Numbered from the stretch's first letter, positions 8,672 to 17,154 are shown. The stretch: DNA of 64,000 bases from Acidovorax sp. GBBC 1281 (GCF_028473645.1 NZ_CP097269.1:5045501-5109500), one strand, 5' to 3'. Translations and numbers: made by a program. The notes: generated by a model from the sequence alone, not told the origin.

Positions 8672-8902
8672 CTAAGTAGGTACTAACTCGAAGCGCCTTA
8701 CCAAAGGCTTACGAGCCCTCTGGAGCGTGGCAGACCGGGTAAACACGCATCGCCTCCTCTCCCCTGCCTCCCACAATCGCCGCCAAGTTGTACGACATCC
8801 TTCAAGATGATCTACACGACAAGACAGCCGGGATCCCCAGGCTGCGATCGCCGCGCCGACGGCGCGTGCATTCCTTGCATCGAAGACGAGAGGAGACATT
8901 CC

Positions 8903-10636
8903 ATGAAACGCAGAGATTTCGCGCTGACGGCGCTCGCGCCGCTGTGGCTCACCGCCTGTGGCGGCGGTTCGGGCGGCGCATCCGGCCCGCAGGGAGAGGC
9001 GGCCACCGCGCTGCGACGCGCCGCCGACTACATGGACGAGGTGGTTTCGTACCGCGGCGGCTACGTGTGGTCGTACTCGCCCGACCTGAAGCAGACCTTC
9101 GGCGAGATGGAGGCCTACCGCACCATGTGCTGGATCCAGCCGCCAGGCACGCCGTCGGTCGGCCACGTGTACCTGGACGCCTACCACGCCACCGGCGACG
9201 AGCGCTTCCTGCAGGCCGCCGAGCGCACCACGCTGGCCATCGTCGCGGCGCAGCACGCCTCGGGCGGCTGGAACTACATCCACGACTTCGCAGGCGAGGC
9301 GTCGCTCCGCCAGTGGTACGACACCATCGGCAAGAACGGCTGGCGGCTGGAGGAGTTCCAGCACTACTACGGCAACGCCACGTTCGACGACGCGGGAACG
9401 GCCGTGGCTTCGCAGCTGCTGCTGCGCATGTATGTGGAAAAGCGCGACGTGCGTTTTCTCGCGCCGCTGCAAAAGGCCATCGACTTCGTGCTGAACGCGC
9501 AGTTCGGCCCCGAATACGGCGTGGCGAACGGCGGCTGGCCGCAGCGGTTCCCGCACTTTCCCGGCGCGGTCGGCGCCATGCCCTCGCCCCACCCCGAGCA
9601 GGTGCCCGCGGGCGCCCATTCGGGCATGGAAGACGGCGACTACACGCTGCACGTGACCTTCAACGACGACGTGATGGGCGAGAACATCAAGTTCCTCACG
9701 ATGTGCGTGATGGCGCTGGGCGAGACGCGCCTGCTGGCCCCCATCGCACGCGCCATGGAATGCATGCGCCTCATGCAGCAAAGCGGCCCGCAGGCCGGCT
9801 GGAGCCTGCAGCACCTGTCGCGCCCCATGGCCGGCCGCCCGGCCGGCGCACCGGCCGGCGCGCGCAGCTACGAGCCCCGCTCGCTGGCCACGCAGACCAA
9901 CATCCGCCAGCTGTTCAACTACTTCCAGCTCACGGGCGAGCGCCGCTATCTCGCGCGCATCCCCGAGGCCATCGCCTGGCTCAAGACCTGCCCGCTGCTG
10001 GGCGGCGGCTGCACCCATCCCACGTTCGTGGAGCTGGGCACCAACGCGCCGCTGTACGTGCACCGCTACGGCTCCAACATCCACAACGGCGGCTACTACG
10101 CCGACAAGGACTGGGCCAACACCGTCAGCCACTACTCGACGGGCCGCGCCATCGACATCGCGGGGCTGGAGTCCACCTACCGGCAGCTCGATGGCATGAG
10201 CGATGCGGCCGTGGCCGCCATGGCGGCGCGCTCGCCCCTCAAGGCCGGCACGACCGCGCGCGCGCTGCCCCGGTATTTCTCGATCCGCGAGGTGGACTTT
10301 CCCGACCTGTTCGCGGGCGCCACCATGGCCACGCCCAAGGTGCCCGACAGCGAGGCGCAGACGCTGGTGGACGAACTGGGCACCAAGGGCTACTGGACCT
10401 CGCCCGTGCCCGAGGTCGTCAACCCCTACCAGGGCGACGGGCCCTCGGCGGCCTACACCGGCACCGCCTACCGCAGCAAGCACGTGGGCGATGCCTGGGA
10501 CACGTCGCCCTACCCGGCCGACAATCCGCCGGAGGTCCCGCCCTACGTGAAGCGGGACAAGCCGCAGTTCATCGTCACCTCGGAGTGGATCCGCCGCATG
10601 GGGCGGCTCATCGCCTACGTCGCACCGCAGGCGTGA
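8903..10636 (+). CDS. Pectate lyase, polysaccharide lyase family 10-like, lipoprotein
   Basis: Predicted to cleave de-esterified pectin (polygalacturonate) by Ca2+-dependent beta-elimination. The 577-aa product starts with twin arginines and a lipobox (MKRRDFALTALAPLWLTAC, Cys19), so it should be exported, possibly by Tat, and lipid-anchored. PL10-like segments are SGGWNYIHDF (residues 120-129), NATFDDAGTA (158-167), NGGWPQRFPHF (209-219) and YTLHVTFNDDVM (247-258). The (alpha/alpha) toroid region follows. The ATG at 8903 has AGGAG eight bases upstream. The product is longer than the minimal catalytic domain (about 330 aa), with an extra C-terminal region after residue 400. The two LacI-type sites upstream suggest substrate-controlled expression. 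Family assignment is from motifs only. Confidence 0.78.
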   Translation: MKRRDFALTALAPLWLTACGGGSGGASGPQGEAATALRRAADYMDEVVSYRGGYVWSYSPDLKQTFGEMEAYRTMCWIQPPGTPSVGHVYLDAYHATGDERFLQAAERTTLAIVAAQHASGGWNYIHDFAGEASLRQWYDTIGKNGWRLEEFQHYYGNATFDDAGTAVASQLLLRMYVEKRDVRFLAPLQKAIDFVLNAQFGPEYGVANGGWPQRFPHFPGAVGAMPSPHPEQVPAGAHSGMEDGDYTLHVTFNDDVMGENIKFLTMCVMALGETRLLAPIARAMECMRLMQQSGPQAGWSLQHLSRPMAGRPAGAPAGARSYEPRSLATQTNIRQLFNYFQLTGERRYLARIPEAIAWLKTCPLLGGGCTHPTFVELGTNAPLYVHRYGSNIHNGGYYADKDWANTVSHYSTGRAIDIAGLESTYRQLDGMSDAAVAAMAARSPLKAGTTARALPRYFSIREVDFPDLFAGATMATPKVPDSEAQTLVDELGTKGYWTSPVPEVVNPYQGDGPSAAYTGTAYRSKHVGDAWDTSPYPADNPPEVPPYVKRDKPQFIVTSEWIRRMGRLIAYVAPQA

Positions 10637-10693
10637 TGCAGCGCGGGCACTGACGTTTTTTCGCACCAGCGTCCAACGCTGTGGCCACCTGCC

Positions 10694-10740
10694 GCAGCCT
10701 GCCGGCCCGGGATCGGACCCCGGGCTGGCAGGCTGCCTTT
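10694..10740 (+). terminator. Strong hairpin, probable terminator after the pectate lyase
   Basis: GCAGCCTGCC(G)GCCCGGG pairs with CCCGGGC(T)GGCAGGCTGC around a short loop, giving a very stable stem with one bulge/mismatch. Only three T follow, so termination may be partial. Confidence 0.6.
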
Positions 10741-10953
10741 CATTGGGTCGCACCCAATGGATTGGCGCACAAAGTATCATATTTATCAAATAAAAAAGAG
10801 AGCAAAAAGGGCTCAACGCGACGCATTTCTCTTTACACGGGTCGAAATGTCCGGAATTCAGATATTTTTTGATACACATTTTTTGGTTTCAAATCTATCA
10901 TTTCTGCGAAATATTGCATTTCCAGCTCCCCAGCCAGACCAGAGAGGATTGAC
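10741..10953 (+). promoter_or_regulatory. AT-rich upstream region of chemoreceptor 1
   Basis: The base composition drops sharply (for example TATCAAATAAAAAAGAG near 10785-10800 and GATATTTTTTGATACAC near 10860) before the ATG at 10954. GAGAGGATTGAC supplies a ribosome-binding site. A promoter is likely, but I cannot assign its boxes or sigma factor. Confidence 0.35.
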
Positions 10954-12720
10954 ATGACCCCGCGCAGCACCCTGACCGTTTCCCGGCGACTTCTGATCGC
11001 TTTCGGTACCGTCATCGGCATCTTTATGGCCGTCACCGCGTCGTCTCTATACAGCGGCACCCAACTGGAGAAGGCCGAGAAGCTGAACGTCCACACTTAC
11101 AAAGTGATGGACACAGCCAACAGCTTGCTCAGCAGCATGGTCAACATGCAAACCGGCGTCCGCGGCTATCTTCTCAGCGGCGAGGAACGGTTTCTCGAGC
11201 CCTGGAACACCGGCATCCGTGAATTCGACGAGGCGTGGATGCAAGCCAAGCAATTGATCGTCGCCAATCCGGCGCAGCAGCAGCGGCTGGACGCCATGAA
11301 GGCGAAGAATGCGGAGTTTGTGGCCGTCATGAGCAGCCTTGTCCAATTGCGGCGCGATATCGCTGCAGGGACCAAAACAACGCAGGATCTGCTGGGGCAA
11401 GCCGGACAAAGCAACGACAAGGCCACGATGGATGGATTCCGTGCGTTGCACGCCGAATTCGACAAGGTCCAAAGCGATCTCCTGAGCAGCCGTGCCGCTG
11501 CCGCAGACCAGATGCGCTCATTCAATGCCAGCGTCATCGTGGCAGGATCACTGCTCGCCATCGGGCTGGCCTGCGCCCTGGGCGTGTGGGTCACCCGGTC
11601 CATCACGCGGCAGCTCGGCGGCGAGCCGGACTACGCCTCCGAGGTGGTGCGCCAGATCGCAGCGGGCAACCTCGCCGTGGACGTGAGCACCCGCTCAGGC
11701 GACCAGGCCAGCCTGCTGGCGGGCATGAAGGCCATGCGCGACAGCCTGGCGCAGGTGGTGGGCCAGGTCCGCCAGAGCAGCGACTCGATCGCCACCGGCA
11801 GCACGCAGATCGCCACCGGCAACGCCGACCTGAGCCAGCGCACGGAAGAGCAGGCCTCCAACCTGCAGCAGACCGCCGCCTCGATGGAAGAGATCACGGC
11901 CACCGTCAAGAACAACGGCGATACCGCCCGCCAGGCCACGCAGCTGGCCGACTCCGCCAGCGCCGTGGCGCAGCGCGGCGGCGTGGTGGTGGGCCAGGTC
12001 GTGGACACCATGGAGGCCATCACCGCCTCCAGCAAGAAGATCGTGGACATCATCGGCGTCATCGACGGCATCGCCTTCCAGACCAACATCCTGGCACTCA
12101 ACGCCGCCGTGGAAGCCGCCCGTGCCGGCGAGCAGGGCCGGGGCTTCGCCGTCGTGGCCAGCGAAGTGCGCAGCCTCGCGCAGCGCAGCGCCGACGCCGC
12201 CAAGGAGATCAAGGGCCTCATCACCGACAGCGTGCAGAAGGTCGACGCGGGCAGCCAGCAGGTGGAAGAGGCCGGTCGCACCATGGCCGACATCGTGGCG
12301 CAGGTCAAGCGCGTGAACGACCTCATCAGCGAGATCAGCGCCGCCACGCAGGAGCAGACCCTGGGCATCGGCCAGGTGAGCGACGCCGTGAGCCAGCTCG
12401 ACCAGGTGACGCAGCAGAACGCCGCGCTGGTCGAGGAAAGCGCCGCGGCGGCGGACAGCCTGCGGGCCCAGGCCGGCAAGCTGGTGCAGGCAGTGAGCGT
12501 GTTCCGCCTGGACCACGAAGCGCCCAGCCTGCACGCGGTGGCGGCCTCCGCCCCGGCCCGCGCCGCAGCGCCCAAGCCCGCCCCGCTGCGCGCTGCCATG
12601 GCACCGCACGCGCCGGCCCGCATGGCGGCTGCGCCCAAGAAGGCCGCCGCGCCCAGCCCGAGCCAGCCGTCGCTGGCCATGGCCGGCGGCGGCAGCGAAG
12701 ACGACTGGCAGAACTTCTGA
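10954..12720 (+). CDS. Methyl-accepting chemotaxis protein with CHASE3-type sensor
   Basis: A 588-aa inner-membrane chemoreceptor. TM1 spans about residues 11-33. A helical CHASE3-like periplasmic domain follows, with the typical NMQTGVRGYLLSGEERFLEP segment near 60-80. TM2 is at about 192-212, then HAMP and a cytoplasmic signalling domain whose conserved hairpin tip is [20 protein letters not shown]. The tail is Ala/Pro rich and ends in DWQNF, close to the NWETF pentapeptide that tethers CheR/CheB in E. coli Tar and Tsr, so this may be the receptor that brings in adaptation enzymes. It is followed 107 bases later by a CheW-like adaptor. The ligand is unknown. Confidence 0.92.
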   Translation: MTPRSTLTVSRRLLIAFGTVIGIFMAVTASSLYSGTQLEKAEKLNVHTYKVMDTANSLLSSMVNMQTGVRGYLLSGEERFLEPWNTGIREFDEAWMQAKQLIVANPAQQQRLDAMKAKNAEFVAVMSSLVQLRRDIAAGTKTTQDLLGQAGQSNDKATMDGFRALHAEFDKVQSDLLSSRAAAADQMRSFNASVIVAGSLLAIGLACALGVWVTRSITRQLGGEPDYASEVVRQIAAGNLAVDVSTRSGDQASLLAGMKAMRDSLAQVVGQVRQSSDSIATGSTQIATGNADLSQRTEEQASNLQQTAASMEEITATVKNNGDTARQATQLADSASAVAQRGGVVVGQVVDTMEAITASSKKIVDIIGVIDGIAFQTNILALNAAVEAARAGEQGRGFAVVASEVRSLAQRSADAAKEIKGLITDSVQKVDAGSQQVEEAGRTMADIVAQVKRVNDLISEISAATQEQTLGIGQVSDAVSQLDQVTQQNAALVEESAAAADSLRAQAGKLVQAVSVFRLDHEAPSLHAVAASAPARAAAPKPAPLRAAMAPHAPARMAAAPKKAAAPSPSQPSLAMAGGGSEDDWQNF

Positions 12721-12827
12721 CCCGCCCCCACGCACCGTCCATGGCCCATCGTCCCGCCCCGGTACGATGGGCCACCGGACGCCGCCGGGACCCCTTTTCT
12801 TCCTCCATTGCCCGCAAGAGATCCGCC

Positions 12828-13367
12828 ATGGCCCTTTCTCCATCGCCCACCGACACCACCGCCGCCAATGCCGTCAGCAAGGGCGGCGAATTCCTCTCGT
12901 TCCGCCTGGGCGATGAGGAGTACGGCATCGGCATCCTCCAGGTGCAGGAAATCCGCTCCTACGAGCCGCCGACGCGGCTGGCCGGCGCGCCGGAATTCAT
13001 CAAGGGCGTGGTCGATCTGCGCGGCATCATCATCCCCATCGTGGACCTGCGTCTGCGGCTGCATTGCGCCAGCGCCGAGTACAACCATTCCACCGTGGTG
13101 ATCGTGCTCAATGTCGGCCAGTACACCGTGGGCGCGGTGGTGGACGCCGTCTCCGATGTGGTGGAGTTGACGGCGGAGATGATCCGCCCCGCGCCCCAGC
13201 TGTCCTCCAGCGTGGACGACCAATTCATCCTGGGCCTGGGCAGCGTGAACGACCGCATGCTCATCCTCGTGGACATCGAGGGCCTGGTGGGCAGCGAGAC
13301 GCTGGGCCGCATGCGGCCGACCCACATGAGGCCCGCCGCAGCGGCCGCGGCGGCCTTCGCCGACTGA
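12828..13367 (+). CDS. CheW-like chemotaxis coupling protein
   Basis: A 179-aa CheW-domain protein linking chemoreceptors to CheA. After an N-terminal linker of about 20 residues it shows the usual core: EFLSFRLGDEEYGIGILQVQ, EIRSYEPPTRLAGAPEFIKG, VVDLRGIIIPIVDLRLRL and VGAVVDAVSDVVEL. The ATG at 12828 begins just before the domain. Its position directly after chemoreceptor 1, in the same direction, suggests they form one signalling unit. No CheA, CheR or CheB is in the window. The tail after residue 160 is Ala-rich. Confidence 0.9.
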   Translation: MALSPSPTDTTAANAVSKGGEFLSFRLGDEEYGIGILQVQEIRSYEPPTRLAGAPEFIKGVVDLRGIIIPIVDLRLRLHCASAEYNHSTVVIVLNVGQYTVGAVVDAVSDVVELTAEMIRPAPQLSSSVDDQFILGLGSVNDRMLILVDIEGLVGSETLGRMRPTHMRPAAAAAAAFAD

Positions 13368-13479
13368 TCACCGAGCGCCTGCGGCCGCGGCTGCGGCGGG
13401 CACGGGTGAATAATCGCCGGGCGCGGTATCCTGCCGCCCGCCCTACGATTGCATCCGCCAGCCCACCCAGGAGCCGCAC

Positions 13480-15183
13480 TTGATCCATTTCCTGCCCTCC
13501 CTGCGGCCCGCGCCCGCCGCACGGCCGACCACCTCCCTGGCCGCGCTGCTGACCTGCCTGTCCAGCGCCACGGCACTGCTGTGCACCGGCGCCGCCCTGG
13601 CGCAGGACAGCGTGGCCTCGCGCATCACCCAGGTCACCGTCTCCCCCGGCAGCGCCACCGTGGAGCGCACCACGCGCGTGGCCGCCGGTGCCCGCAGCGC
13701 CGTGTTCCGATGCCTGCCCGCCTCCATCGACACCGCCAGCCTGCAGATCGCCGCAGGCACCGGGGTGCGCGTGGGCGAATTCAAGATCACCACCGAAGAC
13801 CGCGACGTGGCCGCGGGCTGCGCCAGCCCGCTGGACGGCCGCATCCAGGACCTGGAAGACCAGCTGGCCGCCGTGCGTGCCGAGACCGCATCGCTGCAGC
13901 TCGTGAACCGCTACCTGCAAGGCGTGGCCGGCAATGCCGGCAGCGCGGCCGACACGCCGCAGCCCGACCGCCGCCCGGCCGCGGGCCCCGCCGCCGCGGT
14001 AAGCCCGGGCCAGATCGGCGCCACGGCCGATGCGCTGCGAAAGACCTCGCTCGACGCCCTCACCCGCTCGCACGCGCTCAAGCGCCGGCAGGAGGCGCTG
14101 GAACTGGCCCTCAAGCCCCTGGTGGCCGAGCGCAACCGCAATGCGGGCGGGCCCCGGGCGCGCGCCGTGTCGGTCGCCGTCAATCTGGCGGCCGAGCGCG
14201 AGGGCGAACTGCGCCTGACCTACCAGGTGCGCGGCCCCGGCTGGCAGCCCACCTACCGCGCCGTGCTGAACAGCGACACCGGCGCCGTGGTGCTGGAGCG
14301 CCTGGCGCTCGTCGCACAGAACAGCGGCGAGGACTGGACCGACGTGCGGCTCACCCTCTCCACGCAAGCCGCCACCCGCGCCACGCGCGGCCCCGTGCCC
14401 GGTGCCTGGACCCTCGATGTGGCGCCGCCCCCGCAGCCGCAGATGGCCATGGCCCGCCTGCCCGCACCGGCGGCACCCGCCGCGATGGCTGCGCCCGCCA
14501 GCGTGGCCGAGGAAGCCGAGGCGCCCAGCTTCGACGTGACCGCGTTCGCCGGCACCTACGCCACGCAGTTCGCCGTGCCCCAGCGCATCACCGTGCCCTC
14601 GAACGGCCAGCGCACCACGCTGGCCCTGGGCACGCACAACGCGGCCGCCACGCTGCTCACGCGCGCCGTACCCGCCCGGCAGGAGACGGCCTATCTCGTG
14701 GCCGAGATCGCGCCGCCGCCGGGCGCCTGGCCCGCGGGGCCCGTGGGGCTGTACCGCGACGGCGCCTTCATCGGCAACGACACGCTGGACTTCGCGCAGG
14801 ACGCCACGGCCGGCGGCCGGGCCACGCTGTGGTTCGGGGCCGACGACCAGGTGATCGTGCAGGCCGAGCCGCCGCAGGAGACCACCGGCAGCGCCGGCTT
14901 CACGGGCGGGCGCACCGAGCGCCGCACCGAGCGCGCCTACCGCGTGGAGAACCGCCACGCCCGGGCCATCGCGCTGCAGGTGCTGGATGCGGCGCCGGTC
15001 TCGCGCAACGAGAAGATCGAGGTCGAATCCCGCTACACGCCCGCGCCGCAGGACACGGCCTGGAACCGCACGCCCGGCACCATCGCCTGGCAGCAGCCGC
15101 TGGCCGCCGGCGCCACCGCGCGCTTCACGGCCACGCACACCGTGCGCTACCCGAAAGAGATCGCGCTGAGGGAGCGGGAATGA
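13480..15183 (+). CDS. MuiA-family (DUF4139/DUF4140) exported protein
   Basis: A 567-aa protein of the mucoidy inhibitor MuiA type. A signal peptide ends near residue 41 (TGAALAQDS). An N-terminal DUF4140-like domain (VTVSPGSATVERTTRV) and a coiled coil (IQDLEDQLAAVRAETASLQL) follow. The DUF4139 domain has its LTYQVRGPGWQPTYRAVL and EDWTDVRLTLST motifs, and ends in AYRVENRHARAIALQVLD and WQQPLAAGATARFTATHTVR. The biochemical role is unknown; the name comes from suppression of a mucoid phenotype. I accepted the TTG at 13480 because AGGAG lies seven bases upstream and the signal peptide then has a plausible length. The stop overlaps the pgpA start (ATGA). Confidence 0.85.
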   Translation: MIHFLPSLRPAPAARPTTSLAALLTCLSSATALLCTGAALAQDSVASRITQVTVSPGSATVERTTRVAAGARSAVFRCLPASIDTASLQIAAGTGVRVGEFKITTEDRDVAAGCASPLDGRIQDLEDQLAAVRAETASLQLVNRYLQGVAGNAGSAADTPQPDRRPAAGPAAAVSPGQIGATADALRKTSLDALTRSHALKRRQEALELALKPLVAERNRNAGGPRARAVSVAVNLAAEREGELRLTYQVRGPGWQPTYRAVLNSDTGAVVLERLALVAQNSGEDWTDVRLTLSTQAATRATRGPVPGAWTLDVAPPPQPQMAMARLPAPAAPAAMAAPASVAEEAEAPSFDVTAFAGTYATQFAVPQRITVPSNGQRTTLALGTHNAAATLLTRAVPARQETAYLVAEIAPPPGAWPAGPVGLYRDGAFIGNDTLDFAQDATAGGRATLWFGADDQVIVQAEPPQETTGSAGFTGGRTERRTERAYRVENRHARAIALQVLDAAPVSRNEKIEVESRYTPAPQDTAWNRTPGTIAWQQPLAAGATARFTATHTVRYPKEIALRERE

Positions 15184-15719
15184 ACGCCGCCCCCTTCGGC
15201 CCTGCCACACCCGCCACCGCACCGCGCCGCGCGACCGCCGCCTTCATGCGGTCGCACCCGGCGCACTGGATCGCCCTGGGCTTCGGCGCGGGCCTGTCGC
15301 CCAAGGCCCCCGGCAGCGTGGGCACGCTGTGGGCGTGGCTGGCCTACCTGGTGCTGCAGCAGTGGCTCGCGCCCCTGCATTTCGGCGTGCTGATCCTGGC
15401 CGGCACGCTCGTCGGCTGGTGGGCATGCACCACCACCGCGCGCCACATGGGCGTGGCCGACCCCGGCAGCATCGTGTGGGACGAGGTCATCGCCTTCTGG
15501 CTCGTGCTGTGGCTGGCCATGCCCATGGGCTTTTGGGGGCAGTGCGCGGCGTTCGCGCTGTTCCGCTTCTTCGACGCCGCTAAGCCCGGCCCCGTGGCCT
15601 GGGCCGACAGTTTGTTCAAGGGCTTCGGCTGGCGCGGCGGCTGGGGCATCGTGTTCGACGACCTGGTGGCGGCCTTCTGCACGCTGGTGGTGATGTCGCT
15701 CTGGAGGCACCTGGGGTGA
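15180..15719 (+). CDS. pgpA: Phosphatidylglycerophosphatase A
   Basis: PgpA removes the phosphate from phosphatidylglycerophosphate to give phosphatidylglycerol at the inner membrane. The 179-aa product contains the family signatures GFGAGLSPKAPGSVGTLWAW at about residues 35-54, HMGVADPGSIVWDEVIAFWL near 90 and FRFFDAAKPGPVAWAD near 125, with four membrane segments. The ATG overlaps the preceding stop, and its own stop overlaps the pncC GTG start by four bases. The three genes are therefore translationally chained. Confidence 0.94.
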   Translation: MNAAPFGPATPATAPRRATAAFMRSHPAHWIALGFGAGLSPKAPGSVGTLWAWLAYLVLQQWLAPLHFGVLILAGTLVGWWACTTTARHMGVADPGSIVWDEVIAFWLVLWLAMPMGFWGQCAAFALFRFFDAAKPGPVAWADSLFKGFGWRGGWGIVFDDLVAAFCTLVVMSLWRHLG

Positions 15720-16273
15720 CGCCGGACATGACCTCCAACGATTTGCTATCAAAATCAGAGCGCATTGCCCTAGGGGATATTGCGCTGGAGGCCGATTTGG
15801 CTCATATCGCCCAGGCGCTCGTGGCGCGCGGCTGGATGCTGGCAACCGCCGAAAGCTGCACCGGCGGCCTGATCGCCGGAGCCTGCACCGACCTGGCCGG
15901 ATCGAGCCGCTGGTTCGAGCGCGGCTTCGTCACCTATTCCAACGCCGCCAAGAGCGATCTGCTGGGCGTGCCCGTCGCACTCATCGAAACGCATGGCGCC
16001 GTGAGCGAGGCCGTGGCCCGCGCCATGGCCGAGGGCGCCGTGGCGCGCTCGCTGGCCCAGGTGAGCGTGGCCGTGACGGGCGTGGCCGGGCCGGGGGGCG
16101 GGAGCGCGGACAAGCCGGTGGGGACGGTGTCGTTCGGCTGGTCGGTGGAGGGCGTGGTGCGCAGCGAAGTGGTGCGCTTCGACGGCGACCGGGCCGCCGT
16201 GCGCAGCGCCACGGTCAAGCACGCGCTGGAGCGGCTGGCGACGTGGCTCGAATCAGGCCTTCGCACCGCCTGA
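15716..16273 (+). CDS. pncC: Nicotinamide-nucleotide amidohydrolase PncC (CinA C-terminal domain)
   Basis: The enzyme deamidates NMN to NaMN in pyridine-nucleotide salvage. The core is complete: ATAESCTGGLIAGACTDLAG with the catalytic Ser, FVTYSNAAKSDLLGVP, GAVSEAVARAMAEGA and VAVTGVAGPGGGSADKPVGT. Only the CinA C-terminal domain is present, as in stand-alone PncC. The first 20-odd residues (LLSKSERIALGDIALEADLA) are encoded by a copy of the dispersed repeat, so the natural N-terminus has been extended or replaced. The GTG at 15716 gives 185 aa; an ATG at 15728 is an alternative start. Confidence 0.92.
   Translation: MTPDMTSNDLLSKSERIALGDIALEADLAHIAQALVARGWMLATAESCTGGLIAGACTDLAGSSRWFERGFVTYSNAAKSDLLGVPVALIETHGAVSEAVARAMAEGAVARSLAQVSVAVTGVAGPGGGSADKPVGTVSFGWSVEGVVRSEVVRFDGDRAAVRSATVKHALERLATWLESGLRTA
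15745..15791 (+). repeat. Dispersed palindromic element, copy in the 5' end of pncC
   Basis: GCTATCAAAATCAGAGC (15745-15761) is followed by CATTGCCCTAGGGGATATTG and CGCTGGAGGCC, the best-preserved arm orientation. It is translated as part of PncC. Confidence 0.75.
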
Positions 16274-16387
16274 CTCGATCCTTGCCGCATCCCATCGCCG
16301 AAGTTCGACGGCCTGGGCAAGCATTCCCAGCGTGATGGGAATCTTCTTGTGCCGGTCCCGATAACGGCGGAAGGGCATCAAGAACGA

Positions 16388-16720
16388 CGGTTTGAGGGCG
16401 ACCAAGTTGCGTGAAGCGATTGAGCAGCGCAGCGCGAACTTTGAGTTCGCCCACTTGCCGCTCGAAGGTGCGTGCGGCCACTCGTTCGCCCAGGCGCTTG
16501 AAACAGTGCAGCTTCGTCTCCACCAGACTGCGCCGGTGGAAGTCGCTCCACTTCTTCCAGATGCTTACGCCCCAGGCGCTGGCAGGACCGAATCGCCTCG
16601 TTCTGGTGCTTTAACCTTCATTGATTCGCTGGCCCACCTTTGCATATCGACTGGGCGGGGATCACCAGTGCCGCGCCTGGCAATGCCGTCATGGCAGACC
16701 CTGGCGCCGTCAACGTGTAC
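16388..16720 (-). pseudogene. IS5-family transposase remnant, C-terminal, frameshifted
   Basis: Reverse-strand translation gives VETKLHCFKRLGERVAART, FERQVGELKVRAALLNRF and TQLGRPQTV, the C-terminal catalytic region of IS5-type DDE transposases (it includes the 'HRRSLVETK' glutamate). Upstream, in another frame, come HQNEAIRSCQRLGRKH and then WKKWSDFHRRSLVETK; the frames differ by one base near 16557-16560, so a single-base insertion interrupts the gene. Further up, ALVIPAQ resembles the 'VIPP' motif. The N-terminal half is missing and the fragment abuts an IS30 piece. It cannot encode active transposase. Confidence 0.75.
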
Positions 16721-16738
16721 TGGGGCTGCGCCCGAGCA

Positions 16739-16880
16739 GGAGATAGATCGCCCGCTCCATCCCTGCTGGACCAGCGAGGCCAGCGTGAGGCGCTCTTCAG
16801 GCTGCAAGTGCGTGTACCGCGAAGTCATCTGTGCAAGATATCTGAGGTTCAGGTGTTGCACTTCAGATGGGAGACCGCCC
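16739..16880 (-). pseudogene. IS30-family transposase remnant, N-terminal
   Basis: From the ATG complement at 16828 the reverse strand reads MTSRYTHLQPEERLTLASL and then VQQGWSGRSIS, the start of an IS30 transposase (Y-HL--EER--I--L---G-S---IA). After about 30 codons the IS30 similarity stops and the frame runs into the IS5 fragment. The upstream stretch around 16850-16880 (reads AAGTGCAACACC on the minus strand) is probably the IS30 terminal repeat. Confidence 0.65.
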
Positions 16881-17154
16881 TCAGAAAAACTGGATAGCCG
16901 CACCCAATTACACATGCTGACACCCCCTATCACGCCAGCCTACAAGCAGCCAGCCTATAACGCATTCTAATAATGGACCGAATATTTTTTTACCAATAAG
17001 CAACAAGATGAAAAATTACAAATTTTTTAAATAAACTCCCCGCGTTTTTTGAAAACCATAGCATAATCGACCCTCGAAATTCGCGACTCACTTAAGTTGA
17101 ATCGTGAATTATTGGAAAGCAATGTTTTCATCCTGGCAATTTAAAAGAGGTTTT

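Larger units (their letters stand above)
8530..8902 (+). promoter_or_regulatory. Regulatory region upstream of the pectate lyase
   Basis: A gene-free stretch of 373 bases. It holds two LacI-type half-palindromic sites (8536-8550, 8656-8671) and two sequences matching or nearly matching the FadR/GntR consensus TNGTNNNACNA (TTGTCGTACCA at 8579-8589; TTGTACGACAT at 8788-8798, one mismatch). A third such match (TCGTCATACGA, 8506-8516) lies in the end of thiL. No convincing -35/-10 pair could be fixed. Confidence 0.5.

Noticed and set aside
17080..17104. Second PIP box upstream of the low-GC secreted protein
   Set aside because: TTCGC is followed after 15 bases by AATCG instead of TTCGB; two mismatches in a five-base half-site are too many.
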